A stretch of 10,249 bases of DNA from Lachnospiraceae bacterium (GTDB lineage: Bacteria > Bacillota_A > Clostridia > Lachnospirales > Lachnospiraceae): positions 1 to 10,249 of the forward strand of contig JAFQDI010000253.1 of assembly GCA_017416055.1 (NCBI GenBank). Direction: 5' to 3'. Position 1 is the first letter of the stretch. Each line of letters opens with the position of its first letter. The position numbers were made by a program, and so were the translations under genes. Below the pieces are notes generated by a model. That model had not been told where the DNA came from, ran no database searches, and saw nothing but the letters and a program-made list of their open reading frames with translations. Below are positions 1 to 6,264 of the stretch, in pieces.

Positions 1-175
1 CCTCAAGCTCGTCGAAATTGTTCTTAATGTCCATACTATGATGGGTCACATCATACTTGGTGATCTGGAACGGATCCTTTCCTTCAGCCTGCAAATTTGC
101 CAGCTTCTCGCGGCGCACCTTCAGCAGCTGATTCAGATCCTGTACATTGTTATTCTTGTTGTTCTGCTCTGCCAC
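1..175 (-). CDS. lysS: Lysyl-tRNA synthetase, N-terminal part (cut by window edge)
   Basis: Class II lysyl-tRNA synthetase, which charges tRNA-Lys with lysine in the cytoplasm. Only the first 58 codons are visible. The protein begins MAEQNNKNNNVQDLNQLLKV and continues with RREKLANLQAEGKDPF and then ITKYDVTHHS. This RR-KL-L-G-DPF pattern is typical of the start of bacterial LysS, just before the anticodon-binding OB fold. The start is a GTG at 175-173; a GAGGAAAA Shine-Dalgarno lies about 7 bases upstream and overlaps the end of greA. The 17-base gap after greA and the lack of a promoter in it indicate co-transcription with greA, an order common in Clostridia. The catalytic domain is outside the window, so identity rests on the N-terminus plus context. 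Confidence 0.88.
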   Translation of the reverse strand, partial: MAEQNNKNNNVQDLNQLLKVRREKLANLQAEGKDPFQITKYDVTHHSMDIKNNFDELE

Positions 176-192
176 TCTTTTTTCCTCGATTC

Positions 193-675
193 TTAAGAAA
201 CTCTGTTGATATCCAGCACGCGGTACTCAACGTTTCCGGCCTGGGTCTCAACAATCACGGTGTCTCCCACACGACGGCCCAACAATGCCTTGCCCACGGG
301 AGACTCATTGGAAATGCGGTTCTGCAGGCTGTTCGCCTCGGTAGAACCAACGATGCTAAACTCCAGTTCCTCGTCAAACTCAACATCGTATACCTTGACA
401 ATACAGCCTACGCTGATCTTGTCAAGCTCAACCTCGTCCTCAACCACAACCTCTGCATTGCGAAGCAGGTTCTCCAGTTCCTCGATGCGAAGTTCAATAT
501 CGCGCTGCTCCTCTTTTGCCGCATCGTACTCAGCGTTCTCAGACAAGTCGCCCTGCTCTCTCGCCTCTTTGATCTTCTGTGCAACTTCTTTTCTTTTGTA
601 TACCTTCAGATCGGAAAGCTCTTCCTCGTACTTTTTCAAGCCCGCATAGGTTAACACATTTTTCTTTTCTGCCAT
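193..675 (-). CDS. greA: Transcription elongation factor GreA
   Basis: GreA rescues backtracked RNA polymerase by stimulating transcript cleavage through the secondary channel. The protein has 160 residues, the normal length for the family. Residues 10-75 form the charged N-terminal coiled-coil hairpin. Its tip motif GDLSENAEYDAAKE carries D43 and E46, the acidic pair that matches E. coli D41/E44. Residues 80-160 are the FKBP-like C-terminal domain with SNESPVGKALLGRRVGD. I chose the ATG at 675 because GGAGG sits 5-9 bases upstream; an in-frame TTG at 687 overlaps that ribosome site and is unlikely to be used. The gene has its own promoter (772-800) and a roughly 90-base leader with a strong hairpin, and is followed 17 bases later by lysS. 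Confidence 0.96.
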   Translation of the reverse strand: MAEKKNVLTYAGLKKYEEELSDLKVYKRKEVAQKIKEAREQGDLSENAEYDAAKEEQRDIELRIEELENLLRNAEVVVEDEVELDKISVGCIVKVYDVEFDEELEFSIVGSTEANSLQNRISNESPVGKALLGRRVGDTVIVETQAGNVEYRVLDINRVS

Positions 676-733
676 GTTTTCCTCCAAATACTTCCTTCGT
701 CACACAGTGAGAGGCAAGTTTAATATCAATTGT

Positions 734-759
734 TTAGCGTCGGCATTTGCCGACGCTAA
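734..759 (-). promoter_or_regulatory. Perfect 12 bp hairpin in the greA leader
   Basis: A perfect inverted repeat, TTAGCGTCGGCA / TGCCGACGCTAA, is separated by 2 bases; this folds as a GC-rich stem with a small ATTT/AAAT loop. The -10 element of the greA promoter ends at 772, so transcription should start near 765 and the hairpin would begin about 6 bases into the mRNA. On the minus strand it is followed by ACAATTGATATT and not by a T-run, so it is not a standard terminator. Likely roles (inference) are 5'-end protection of the mRNA or a protein or small-RNA target that controls greA-lysS. Confidence 0.7.
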
Positions 760-771
760 TTCCGTCATATC

Positions 772-800
772 ATTCTATCCCAAAGGCTTCATTTTGTCAA
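772..800 (-). promoter_or_regulatory. Sigma-A promoter for greA-lysS
   Basis: Reading the minus strand, TTGACA (complement of 795-800) is followed after exactly 17 bases by TAGAAT (complement of 772-777). That is 6/6 and 5/6 to the housekeeping consensus with ideal spacing. It lies just downstream of the dusB terminator and about 95 bases upstream of the greA ATG, so it should start the greA-lysS transcript near 765. Confidence 0.85.
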
Positions 801-815
801 CAGTCAAAACCCTGA

Positions 816-839
816 AAAACCTTGATTTTTCAAGGTTTT
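816..839 (-). terminator. Intrinsic terminator after dusB
   Basis: A perfect 10 bp stem (AAAACCTTGA / TCAAGGTTTT) has a 4-base loop. On the minus strand the descending arm runs into TTTTTC. It lies 20 bases past the dusB stop and just before the greA promoter, so it separates the birA-dusB transcript from greA-lysS. A-runs on the other side make it potentially bidirectional, but no plus-strand gene needs it. Confidence 0.75.
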
Positions 840-859
840 CCTGCATTTTTCTCTCGTCT

Positions 860-1852
860 TTAGCTCGTTTTGCCCTTCCCCTCGGCCGCCCGAACAAATT
901 GCCCGATAATTTCTTCCAACTGCTCCATTCGCTCCAGTTCATTCACCCTGCCACGCAGCACCGATGAGTTCGGAAGTCCGGCCGTATACCACGCCACATG
1001 CTTGCGCATTTCGCGCATTGCGATGTACTCGCCCTTCTCCTCACACAGCAGCTGACCATGGCGAAGTATCGTCTGTTTGAACTCCTCCATCCCCGGTCTC
1101 TCCGGCAATTTTCCGGTCTCTCCGTAGACCTTCAGGTCGCGGAACAGCCAAGGGTTTCCCTGCGCTCCCCGCGCCACCATGATGCCGTCACATCCGGTCT
1201 CCTCAAACATGCGGACACCGTCCGCACCGCTCATAATATCTCCGTTTCCGATGACCGGAACCGACACCGCTTTTTTTACCTTCGCAATCGTCGCCCAATC
1301 TGCCTTTCCGCTGTAAAACTGTTCCCTGGTACGACCGTGCACCGCAATCGCCGCAGCTCCGTTGTCCTCCAGAATTTTCGCAAGCTCAGGTGCCGTCTCC
1401 TCGTCGGCTCCGAACCCCTTTCGGATCTTTACCGTCACCGGTTTGTGCAGTTTGTCTGTCATCGCACGGACAATTCTTCCCGCCAATTTCGGGTCCTTCA
1501 TCAATGCGGAGCCTTCGCGGTTATTCACCACCTTCGGCACCGGACAGCCCATATTGATATCAATCAGCGCAAACGGACCCTCTTCCAGCCGAAGCGCCAT
1601 ATCCGCCATCAGTTCCGGCTCCGAGCCAAAGATCTGGACCGCAAGCATCCCTTCCCGCGCATCCGTCTTGATCAATGCGTCCGTGCCTTTGTTCCCGTAA
1701 AAGATCGCCTTGGCACTGACCATCTCTGTGTACGCCATCGCGCAGCCCTGTTCATGACAGAGTATGCGAAAAGGCAGGTCGGTAACACCTGCCATCGGGG
1801 CCAGAAAGATATTGTCCGGAATAATCACATCACCAATTCTGATTTCGCTCAC
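860..1852 (-). CDS. dusB: tRNA-dihydrouridine synthase, DusB type
   Basis: FMN- and NADPH-dependent reduction of uridine to dihydrouridine in tRNA D-loops, in the cytoplasm. The protein has 330 residues, the usual Dus length. The TIM-barrel FMN domain shows APMAGVTD (18-25), INMGCPVPK (99-107) with the catalytic proton-donor Cys103, KIRKGF (142-147), VHGRTREQ (171-178), IGNGDI (201-206) and ARGAQGNPW (227-235). The C-terminal helical tRNA-binding domain contains MRKHVAWY. The DusB assignment rests on overall similarity and on its position beside greA-lysS. The start is a GTG at 1852 with GGAGGAAAC immediately before it. The GTGA overlaps the stop of the preceding small gene by 4 bases, which points to translational coupling. 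A terminator follows at 816-839. Confidence 0.95.
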   Translation of the reverse strand: MSEIRIGDVIIPDNIFLAPMAGVTDLPFRILCHEQGCAMAYTEMVSAKAIFYGNKGTDALIKTDAREGMLAVQIFGSEPELMADMALRLEEGPFALIDINMGCPVPKVVNNREGSALMKDPKLAGRIVRAMTDKLHKPVTVKIRKGFGADEETAPELAKILEDNGAAAIAVHGRTREQFYSGKADWATIAKVKKAVSVPVIGNGDIMSGADGVRMFEETGCDGIMVARGAQGNPWLFRDLKVYGETGKLPERPGMEEFKQTILRHGQLLCEEKGEYIAMREMRKHVAWYTAGLPNSSVLRGRVNELERMEQLEEIIGQFVRAAEGKGKTS

Positions 1853-2175
1853 GTTTCCTCCAGATAAAAGGCCCGATAAAACAACTCCAACGCCTCAAAT
1901 AATTCCATATGATCCATACGCATCTGCTTTACCTTCAACACACTTCCGATCTCATCAAAAAGATAGTCTCTCTCGTCACTGTCCACAATGAGTTCCAGCT
2001 CGCCGTCCTCATTGAACTCCATGGTCAGGCAACCGCCCACCTCCTCGGTGTAGGTTACGCAAAGAATCTGCAATTCATTCCGGATTGCCGACGGAAGTTT
2101 GTCGAACCGTGTGTTAAAATAATATTTCTGTGTGTAGGAGTTCGCCCCGCACAGCACATTTTCTTCGTTCTTCAT
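1849..2175 (-). CDS. Small acidic conserved hypothetical protein (possibly DUF6145)
   Basis: A 108-residue protein with no signal peptide or membrane segment, so probably cytoplasmic. I do not recognise a function. It resembles what I recall as the DUF6145 family of Lachnospiraceae, but this is from memory. The N-terminal part (residues 10-48) is polar and aromatic (CGANSYTQKYYFN, then RFDKLP), with Cys residues in LQILCVTYT and VGGCLTM. The centre is strongly acidic (EFNEDGELELIVDSDERDY) and the C-terminus is a likely helix, HMELFEALELFYRAFY. The ATG at 2175 has AGAGGAAAG as ribosome site. It sits 28 bases after birA and overlaps dusB by 4 bases, so it is a real member of this operon. Its place between birA and dusB suggests a housekeeping or tRNA/translation-linked role, but that is a guess. 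Confidence 0.85.
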   Translation of the reverse strand: MKNEENVLCGANSYTQKYYFNTRFDKLPSAIRNELQILCVTYTEEVGGCLTMEFNEDGELELIVDSDERDYLFDEIGSVLKVKQMRMDHMELFEALELFYRAFYLEET

Positions 2176-2203
2176 CTCATCTTTCCTCTATCTTTCCTTT
2201 CGG

Positions 2204-2956
2204 TCAGGTATATCCGTAGATACCCCGCACGGACACCTCACCGGAGTTGACCGGCTTCATCTCGTCAGTCTCGTCGCGCACCAAGAGATCTCCGCTGTCG
2301 GAAATTCCGACGGCCACACCGGACCACTCCCCCGAAGGAGCCAAAACTCGCACGGCCATCCCACAATTTGCCAGATGCTTCTCGTAATCCGACTTCAGGC
2401 CACGCATATCCCCGGATCGCAGATAGTTCTCATAATCTTCGCCCAGACACACCACGATCTCATCAATGATCTGCTTCCGATCCAACGCTCTCCCCGCCGC
2501 CATCGCCAGCGAATATGCGTAGGGAAGCTCAGCCGGGAACTCCGTCTGGTTCACATTGACTCCGATCCCCAGCACGACATAGCGAAGTTCGCTTCCGCTC
2601 ATCACCGCCTCCGTCAGTATTCCGCAGACTTTCCGCCCATCGATCACCAGATCATTCGGCCACTTGATCTGCGTTTCCAGCCCAGTCACCGTCCGAATCG
2701 CCCGGCACACAGACAGTGCCGCCATCAGCGTCATCCCCGACACCTTGTCCGGCGAAAGCTCCGGTCGAAGCAAAACCGACATCCAAATACCGGTCCCCGC
2801 AGGAGAATACCACTCCCGACCACGACGGCCTTTTCCTCCGGTCTGCTGCTCAGCCACCACGATGGTTCCTTCCTCCGCTCCGGCATCGCCGAGCTTTCGG
2901 ATCTCGTTATTCGTGGAATCAACTTCCTCCAAAAACCACATCTCTGCCCTGCGCAT
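2204..2956 (-). CDS. birA: Biotin--[acetyl-CoA-carboxylase] ligase lacking an HTH domain
   Basis: Activates biotin to biotinyl-5'-AMP and attaches it to the lysine of biotin carboxyl carrier proteins. The protein has 250 residues. The catalytic domain begins at once: DSTN (13-16), QQTGGKGRRGREW (37-49, the biotinyl-AMP loop), KWPND (98-102), GRKVCGILTE (107-116) with K109 matching the active-site lysine, and GIGVNVN (130-136). A C-terminal SH3-like domain covers about residues 196-250. The N-terminal winged-helix domain of bifunctional BirA repressors is absent, so this is a group I, enzyme-only ligase (inference from length). The ATG at 2956 is set by a GGAGG inside the end of the preceding membrane gene, only 2 bases away. 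It probably shares a transcript with the two flanking small genes and dusB. Confidence 0.95.
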   Translation of the reverse strand: MRRAEMWFLEEVDSTNNEIRKLGDAGAEEGTIVVAEQQTGGKGRRGREWYSPAGTGIWMSVLLRPELSPDKVSGMTLMAALSVCRAIRTVTGLETQIKWPNDLVIDGRKVCGILTEAVMSGSELRYVVLGIGVNVNQTEFPAELPYAYSLAMAAGRALDRKQIIDEIVVCLGEDYENYLRSGDMRGLKSDYEKHLANCGMAVRVLAPSGEWSGVAVGISDSGDLLVRDETDEMKPVNSGEVSVRGIYGYT

Positions 2957-2958
2957 CC

Positions 2959-3261
2959 CTACCTCCAGAGCGTATACGCACTGACTGCCGCAAACAAAAG
3001 CAAGCCGATTCCGGCAATAACCAGTGCGATCCCGGCCTTTAACTGAGGGTTTCGGTGCGCGTTACCCGTCATACGCGGGATGCCGTTGAGAAAATTCAAC
3101 AGCGCCGCCAACGCAAACACCGCCGGGAACCACTGCATCCGATTGTCCAGATCCAAAAACGCAAAAATTGTGATCCCCACCGCCGCGAGACCGATCACAA
3201 TGTGCGCCAGATCTATGATGAGCTGTTTTTTATGTGGATTTCTGCTCGGGGTCTTTTTCAT
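2959..3261 (-). CDS. Small three-TM membrane protein of unknown function
   Basis: A 100-residue protein with a basic cytoplasmic start (MKKTPSRNPHKKQ) and three predicted membrane segments: LIIDLAHIVIGLAAVGITIF (about 14-33), WFPAVFALAALLNFLNGI (about 44-61) and a final AGIALVIAGIGLLLFAAVSA (about 76-95). A short basic loop, RMTGNAHRNPQLK, lies between the last two. I do not recognise a characterised family; similar short proteins in Lachnospiraceae carry only DUF names. I chose ATG 3261, preceded by GGTGAGAG; in-frame TTG 3273 and GTG 3270 are possible but lack a clear ribosome site. It ends 2 bases before birA and carries the birA ribosome site in its last codons, so the two are co-translated. 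No promoter is clear between it and the SPFH gene. Confidence 0.8.
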   Translation of the reverse strand: MKKTPSRNPHKKQLIIDLAHIVIGLAAVGITIFAFLDLDNRMQWFPAVFALAALLNFLNGIPRMTGNAHRNPQLKAGIALVIAGIGLLLFAAVSAYTLWR

Positions 3262-3295
3262 CTCTCTCACCAATCTCTACTCAATCTTCCTCATA

Positions 3296-3350
3296 TAGTC
3301 TTCAATGGAACCGCCTCTTGCTGCAGCAAAAACGGTCCCATTGAAGTCTA
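3296..3350 (-). repeat. Imperfect 18 bp inverted repeat between SPFH gene and membrane gene
   Basis: Arms 3296-3313 and 3333-3350 pair at 16 of 18 positions; in minus-strand RNA one of the two mismatches becomes a G-U wobble. The 19-base loop contains a perfect 12 bp palindrome, TTGCTGCAGCAA (3318-3329). No T-run follows the stem on either strand, so this is not an ordinary terminator. It lies in the 116-base gap where no promoter is evident. It may be an RNA processing or stability element, or a remnant of a small mobile repeat (inference). Confidence 0.65.
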
Positions 3351-3377
3351 GTCATCTATCTGTTCAAAATCCGAAAA

Positions 3378-4337
3378 TTACTCAGCGTTACCGCCCTTCA
3401 CCACCTCAGTCAAAGCTGACAAGCTGCCCGCCAAACCCTGAATATCGGAAGGGATAATAATCTTCGTCGCCTTTCCGTCTGCCGCTTTCGCAAACGCCTC
3501 AAGGCTCTTCATCTGAAGCACTGCACTGTCTGCGCTGGCTTCCTTCAGCAGGCGGATACCCTGTGCATTCGCCTCCTGAACCTTCAGGATCGCCTCTGCC
3601 TCACCTTCTGCCTCACGAATCATCGCTTCCTTCTTCGCCTCTGCGCGAAGAATGGCCGCCTGCTTCTCCGCCTCTGCATCAAGAATTGCAGACTCTTTCT
3701 TGCCTTCTGCCACCAGAATTGTGGACTTCTTCTCTCCCTCTGCCTGCAGAATCTTCTCGCGGCGCTCACGCTCCGCTTTCATCTGCTTCTCCATGGAATC
3801 CTGGATCTCTCTGGGCGGGATAATATTCTTCAGCTCAACACGGTTTACCTTGATACCCCAAGGGTCAGTCGCCACATCAAGCAGTGCTCTCATGTTCGTG
3901 TTGATCAGCTCACGGGAAGTCAGTGTCTGGTCCAGCTCCAGATCACCGATAATATTTCTCAACGTCGTTGCCGTCAGATTCTCAATCGCCATCAGCGGAT
4001 TCTCAACACCGTAGCAATACAGCTTGGGATCGGTAATCTGGAAGAATACAACGGTATCGATCTGCATCGTAACGTTATCCTTCGTGATCACGGGCTGAGG
4101 CTTAAAGTCAATGACCTGCTCTTTCAGGTTCACTCTCTTTGCCACACGGTCAATAAACGGCGTCTTAAAATGCACACCTACCGACCAAACTGCACGGAAT
4201 CCACCCAGACGCTCCAGAACCACTGCCTGCGCCTGAGGAACGATTTTAATACAGGATGCCAAAATCCACAAAACCACAATCAAGAATAAAATCACTAAAA
4301 CCCATCCACCTGAACCTGCTGCTAACAATGCCTTCAT
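3378..4337 (-). CDS. SPFH/band-7 membrane scaffold protein (stomatin/QmcA-like)
   Basis: A membrane-anchored SPFH protein, expected to form oligomeric rings that organise membrane microdomains or control membrane proteases. The protein has 319 residues. An N-terminal membrane anchor, WVLVILFLIVVLWILASC (12-29), is followed by the band-7 domain (about 32-185) with VPQAQAVVLERLG, VNLKEQVIDF, VITKDNVT and VNRVELKNIIPP. Residues 181-260 are a coiled coil made of 11-residue units (ILQAEGEKKST, ILVAEGKKESA, ILDAEAEKQAA, ILRAEAKKEAM), starting at 196, 207, 218 and 229. The C-terminus IIIPSDIQGLAGS is typical of stomatin-type members. The ATG at 4337 overlaps the nfeD stop by 4 bases (ATGA) and its AAAGGAGG ribosome site lies in the last nfeD codons. 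This pairing with nfeD is the classical stomatin operon. Confidence 0.93.
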   Translation of the reverse strand: MKALLAAGSGGWVLVILFLIVVLWILASCIKIVPQAQAVVLERLGGFRAVWSVGVHFKTPFIDRVAKRVNLKEQVIDFKPQPVITKDNVTMQIDTVVFFQITDPKLYCYGVENPLMAIENLTATTLRNIIGDLELDQTLTSRELINTNMRALLDVATDPWGIKVNRVELKNIIPPREIQDSMEKQMKAERERREKILQAEGEKKSTILVAEGKKESAILDAEAEKQAAILRAEAKKEAMIREAEGEAEAILKVQEANAQGIRLLKEASADSAVLQMKSLEAFAKAADGKATKIIIPSDIQGLAGSLSALTEVVKGGNAE

Positions 4338-4780
4338 TCTGTTCCCTCCTTTTTCATCGGTGTAACGATCACTTTCACTCCTTCAATTCGCTCCACCACC
4401 ACTTCACTGCCGACAGGGATGACCCCCGTCTCCTCTGCAGAACGTGCCGTCCAGTCCTGTCCGGCAATCCGCACACATCCGGTCGCTCTCAGATTATCAA
4501 TCTGCTCTGTCACTTCGCCAACACGTCCGGCCATGCTCTCGTAATTCGTCTTCGCCGTATCCTTGTTGATAAACTTCACCGCCCAAGGTCTGGTAAAGAT
4601 CAGCAACGCACCGGCAATCACGATGAACAGAACAATCTGCAACCAGCCCGGCGCTGACAGCAGGGCCGCAATAAATGCCACAAAGGCACCGCCGGCAAAC
4701 CAGATCGAAGTCAGCCCGAGCGTCAGAATCTCGACCACAATACATACAATAATGATGATCAACCACAAAATTGCGTCCAT
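4334..4780 (-). CDS. NfeD-like membrane protein with C-terminal OB fold
   Basis: Partner of stomatin-like SPFH proteins; the short NfeD class has membrane segments and a soluble OB-fold domain and no ClpP-like protease domain. The protein has 148 residues. Hydrophobic segments cover about 3-22 (ILWLIIIIVCIVVEILTLG), 26-42 and 46-63 (WLQIVLFIVIAGALLIF). The OB fold runs from GRVGEV (85-90) through CVRIAGQDWTARS (102-114) and VGSEVVVERIEGVKVIV (123-139). ATG 4780 is fixed by a strong AAAGGAGG 6-7 bases upstream and by the promoter at 4808-4836; the in-frame extension to 4861 crosses that promoter and is rejected. It is the first gene of the nfeD-SPFH unit, which may read on into the birA cluster. 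A role in envelope-stress or membrane-domain maintenance is inferred from relatives. Confidence 0.92.
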   Translation of the reverse strand: MDAILWLIIIIVCIVVEILTLGLTSIWFAGGAFVAFIAALLSAPGWLQIVLFIVIAGALLIFTRPWAVKFINKDTAKTNYESMAGRVGEVTEQIDNLRATGCVRIAGQDWTARSAEETGVIPVGSEVVVERIEGVKVIVTPMKKEGTE

Positions 4781-4807
4781 CTCTGTCCTCCTTTCTCGGT
4801 TACCTAT

Positions 4808-4836
4808 ATCATACCCCATTTTCGGCAAATTGGCAA
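4808..4836 (-). promoter_or_regulatory. Sigma-A promoter for nfeD-SPFH
   Basis: On the minus strand, TTGCCA (complement of 4831-4836) is followed after 17 bases by TATGAT (complement of 4808-4813). Each hexamer is 5/6 to consensus. It lies between the hydrolase terminator and the nfeD ribosome site, with a predicted start near 4801 and a short leader of about 20 bases. Confidence 0.8.
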
Positions 4837-4856
4837 TCCTGCAAATTATTAATTTG

Positions 4857-4885
4857 AACAAAAGGCCACCCTTTTGTGGGCAGCC
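4857..4885 (-). terminator. Intrinsic terminator after the cell-wall hydrolase gene
   Basis: The stem (4864-4885) reads GGCTGCCC / GGGTGGCC on the minus strand: 8 pairs including two G-U wobbles, with the loop ACAAAA. It is followed directly by TTTTGTT. It begins 15 bases past the hydrolase stop codon and ends just before the nfeD promoter, so it isolates the two units. Confidence 0.85.
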
Positions 4886-4900
4886 TCTTGCACATCCTGA

Positions 4901-6235
4901 TTATTTTCTTTGATAGAATACATTTCCGCCGATATTCACCCAGGACTCATACTTATCGTACTGAGCTTTTTTCTCTGAGCAGAAATAGATGTAACCGCCG
5001 ACGTTGTTGATGCCGGCCAAAGCATCCCTCGCTGCCTGAATACAGTTCGCACCGGGATTATTGATATAGCGGTCCAAAATACCGTCCTCCACATACTGGA
5101 ACTGGCCGGGCGCATAGATGACGGACTCAATGGTCGTTCCCCAGTATCCGTTCAGGATACGGTTGATCACCACATTCGCCACCGCCAGCGACGCATAATA
5201 CTCATCCACGCCGGTCTCATGGCGACACAGTGCCGCCAGCAGGATCACCTGCTCCTCCGTCGCATAGGTCGCTCCTCGCAACTGCGCGCCCATACTCGCT
5301 GCCTTCGTCTCCAGATACTTCTGGTATTCATAGGCTGCAACCTCATCGTTGTTCATCGCAATACTATGATTTGCGCCAATCGTCACATAATTTCCGTTCA
5401 CATATCCGTAAACGCCGGGCTCACACTCGATCAAATACCATCCGTTTTCCTCGCCCAGCATCGCATAGGTTTCATTCCGCAATGCGTAATCAAGGTAAGC
5501 AGACTCCACATCCGCCCCCACTCTCACCCGGAGAACATCGGTCGCCACGGTGATCGTCGCACTCATGTGCGTTTTGACAAATGCATCCGCATCTCTTCCG
5601 GTCACGGCATACTGTGCGCTGATCCAACCATCCACGCTTCCGGAAGTAATATGATACCATCCATCTCGCACTTCCAGGATCGCACCCTTCGCACCCGGAT
5701 ACATTCTTCCGACAATCGCCGCCTCTGCGGAGGCATCACTTCTCACATTCACATAGTCTGTCAACAATGAAATAACGGCATAACCCTCATAGGCAGAGGG
5801 CACCCGCTCCTCCTCGGGAGATTTCGTCGGTTCCTCGGTCGGTTCTTCTGTCGGCTCTTCTGTGGGTTCTTCTGTCGGCTCCTCTGTGGGTTCTTCTGTC
5901 GGCTCCTCGGTCGGAGCTTCCGTTGAAGGCGCTTCTGTATGTTCTTCTGTACTCTCTTCTGTATTCTCCGATGTATCTTCTTCTGTCTCGTATGCACCGG
6001 AAAAGTCCGGATCAACATCTTCCCAATCAATGGTGTAGATACCGACCAGCTCTGCCTTCGGTGCCCATTCATAGCCCTGAGCAAATAATTTCTCTAAGTC
6101 TATATCTTCCGATCCTGTATTCAACTCAAGGGCCGCTGCAAATCTCGCTTCCATACCGCCTGCGTATTCGGCTCCTCCGAACACCATAACCAGAGCTAGT
6201 ATACCGGCGATCAAACGTTTAACCTTTCGTGACAT
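4901..6235 (-). CDS. Secreted cell-wall hydrolase: two SH3b domains plus SleB-like domain
   Basis: An exported 444-residue protein predicted to cut peptidoglycan. A signal peptide (KVKR, then LIAGILALVMVFGGA) covers about residues 1-35. A mature start near AAALELNT is followed by an acidic Ser/Thr/Glu/Pro linker (about 80-145) with seven perfect EEPT units at 110-137. SH3b domain 1 covers about 153-212 (DYVNVRSDAS, then GWYHITSGSVDGWIS). SH3b domain 2 covers about 226-288 (DVLRVRVGAD, then NGWYLIECEPGVYGYVNGNYV). Residues about 325-444 match the Hydrolase_2/SleB fold: ILLAALCRHETG with probable catalytic Glu340, AVANVVINRI, APGQFQYV and ARDALAG. There is no spore-specific PG-binding domain, so it may serve vegetative wall turnover and not only germination. 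ATG 6235 has GGAGG 8 bases upstream. It has its own promoter with WalR-like boxes and its own terminator. Confidence 0.9.
   Translation of the reverse strand: MSRKVKRLIAGILALVMVFGGAEYAGGMEARFAAALELNTGSEDIDLEKLFAQGYEWAPKAELVGIYTIDWEDVDPDFSGAYETEEDTSENTEESTEEHTEAPSTEAPTEEPTEEPTEEPTEEPTEEPTEEPTEEPTKSPEEERVPSAYEGYAVISLLTDYVNVRSDASAEAAIVGRMYPGAKGAILEVRDGWYHITSGSVDGWISAQYAVTGRDADAFVKTHMSATITVATDVLRVRVGADVESAYLDYALRNETYAMLGEENGWYLIECEPGVYGYVNGNYVTIGANHSIAMNNDEVAAYEYQKYLETKAASMGAQLRGATYATEEQVILLAALCRHETGVDEYYASLAVANVVINRILNGYWGTTIESVIYAPGQFQYVEDGILDRYINNPGANCIQAARDALAGINNVGGYIYFCSEKKAQYDKYESWVNIGGNVFYQRK
5825..5908 (-). repeat. Seven tandem 12-base units encoding EEPT
   Basis: This is an exact in-frame tandem array inside the hydrolase linker. 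Synonymous codon choice partly alternates (GAGGAGCCGACA, then GAAGAACCCACA), which gives a 24-base higher-order period over the first four units. This suggests growth by unit or double-unit duplication, so copy number may vary among strains. The product is a stiff, strongly negative wall-spanning linker. Confidence 0.9.
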
Positions 6236-6264
6236 AAAGGGGTCCTCCGATAAAATCTGGATTT

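Noticed and set aside
998..1867. Plus-strand open frame opposite dusB
   Set aside because: Arg/His-rich composition typical of an antisense shadow; dusB on the other strand has all family motifs.
2375..3046. Plus-strand open frame opposite birA
   Set aside because: Low-complexity Arg/His/Pro composition and no ribosome site; it crosses two confirmed minus-strand genes.
3291..3341. 16-codon minus-strand ORF (MGPFLLQQEAVPLKTI) inside the inverted repeat, possible leader peptide
   Set aside because: No ribosome site before its ATG and no codon bias or regulatory residue run; likely chance.
4781..4861. N-terminal extension of the NfeD protein to 4861
   Set aside because: The extension would translate the promoter at 4808-4836, and a strong AAAGGAGG sits correctly before ATG 4780.
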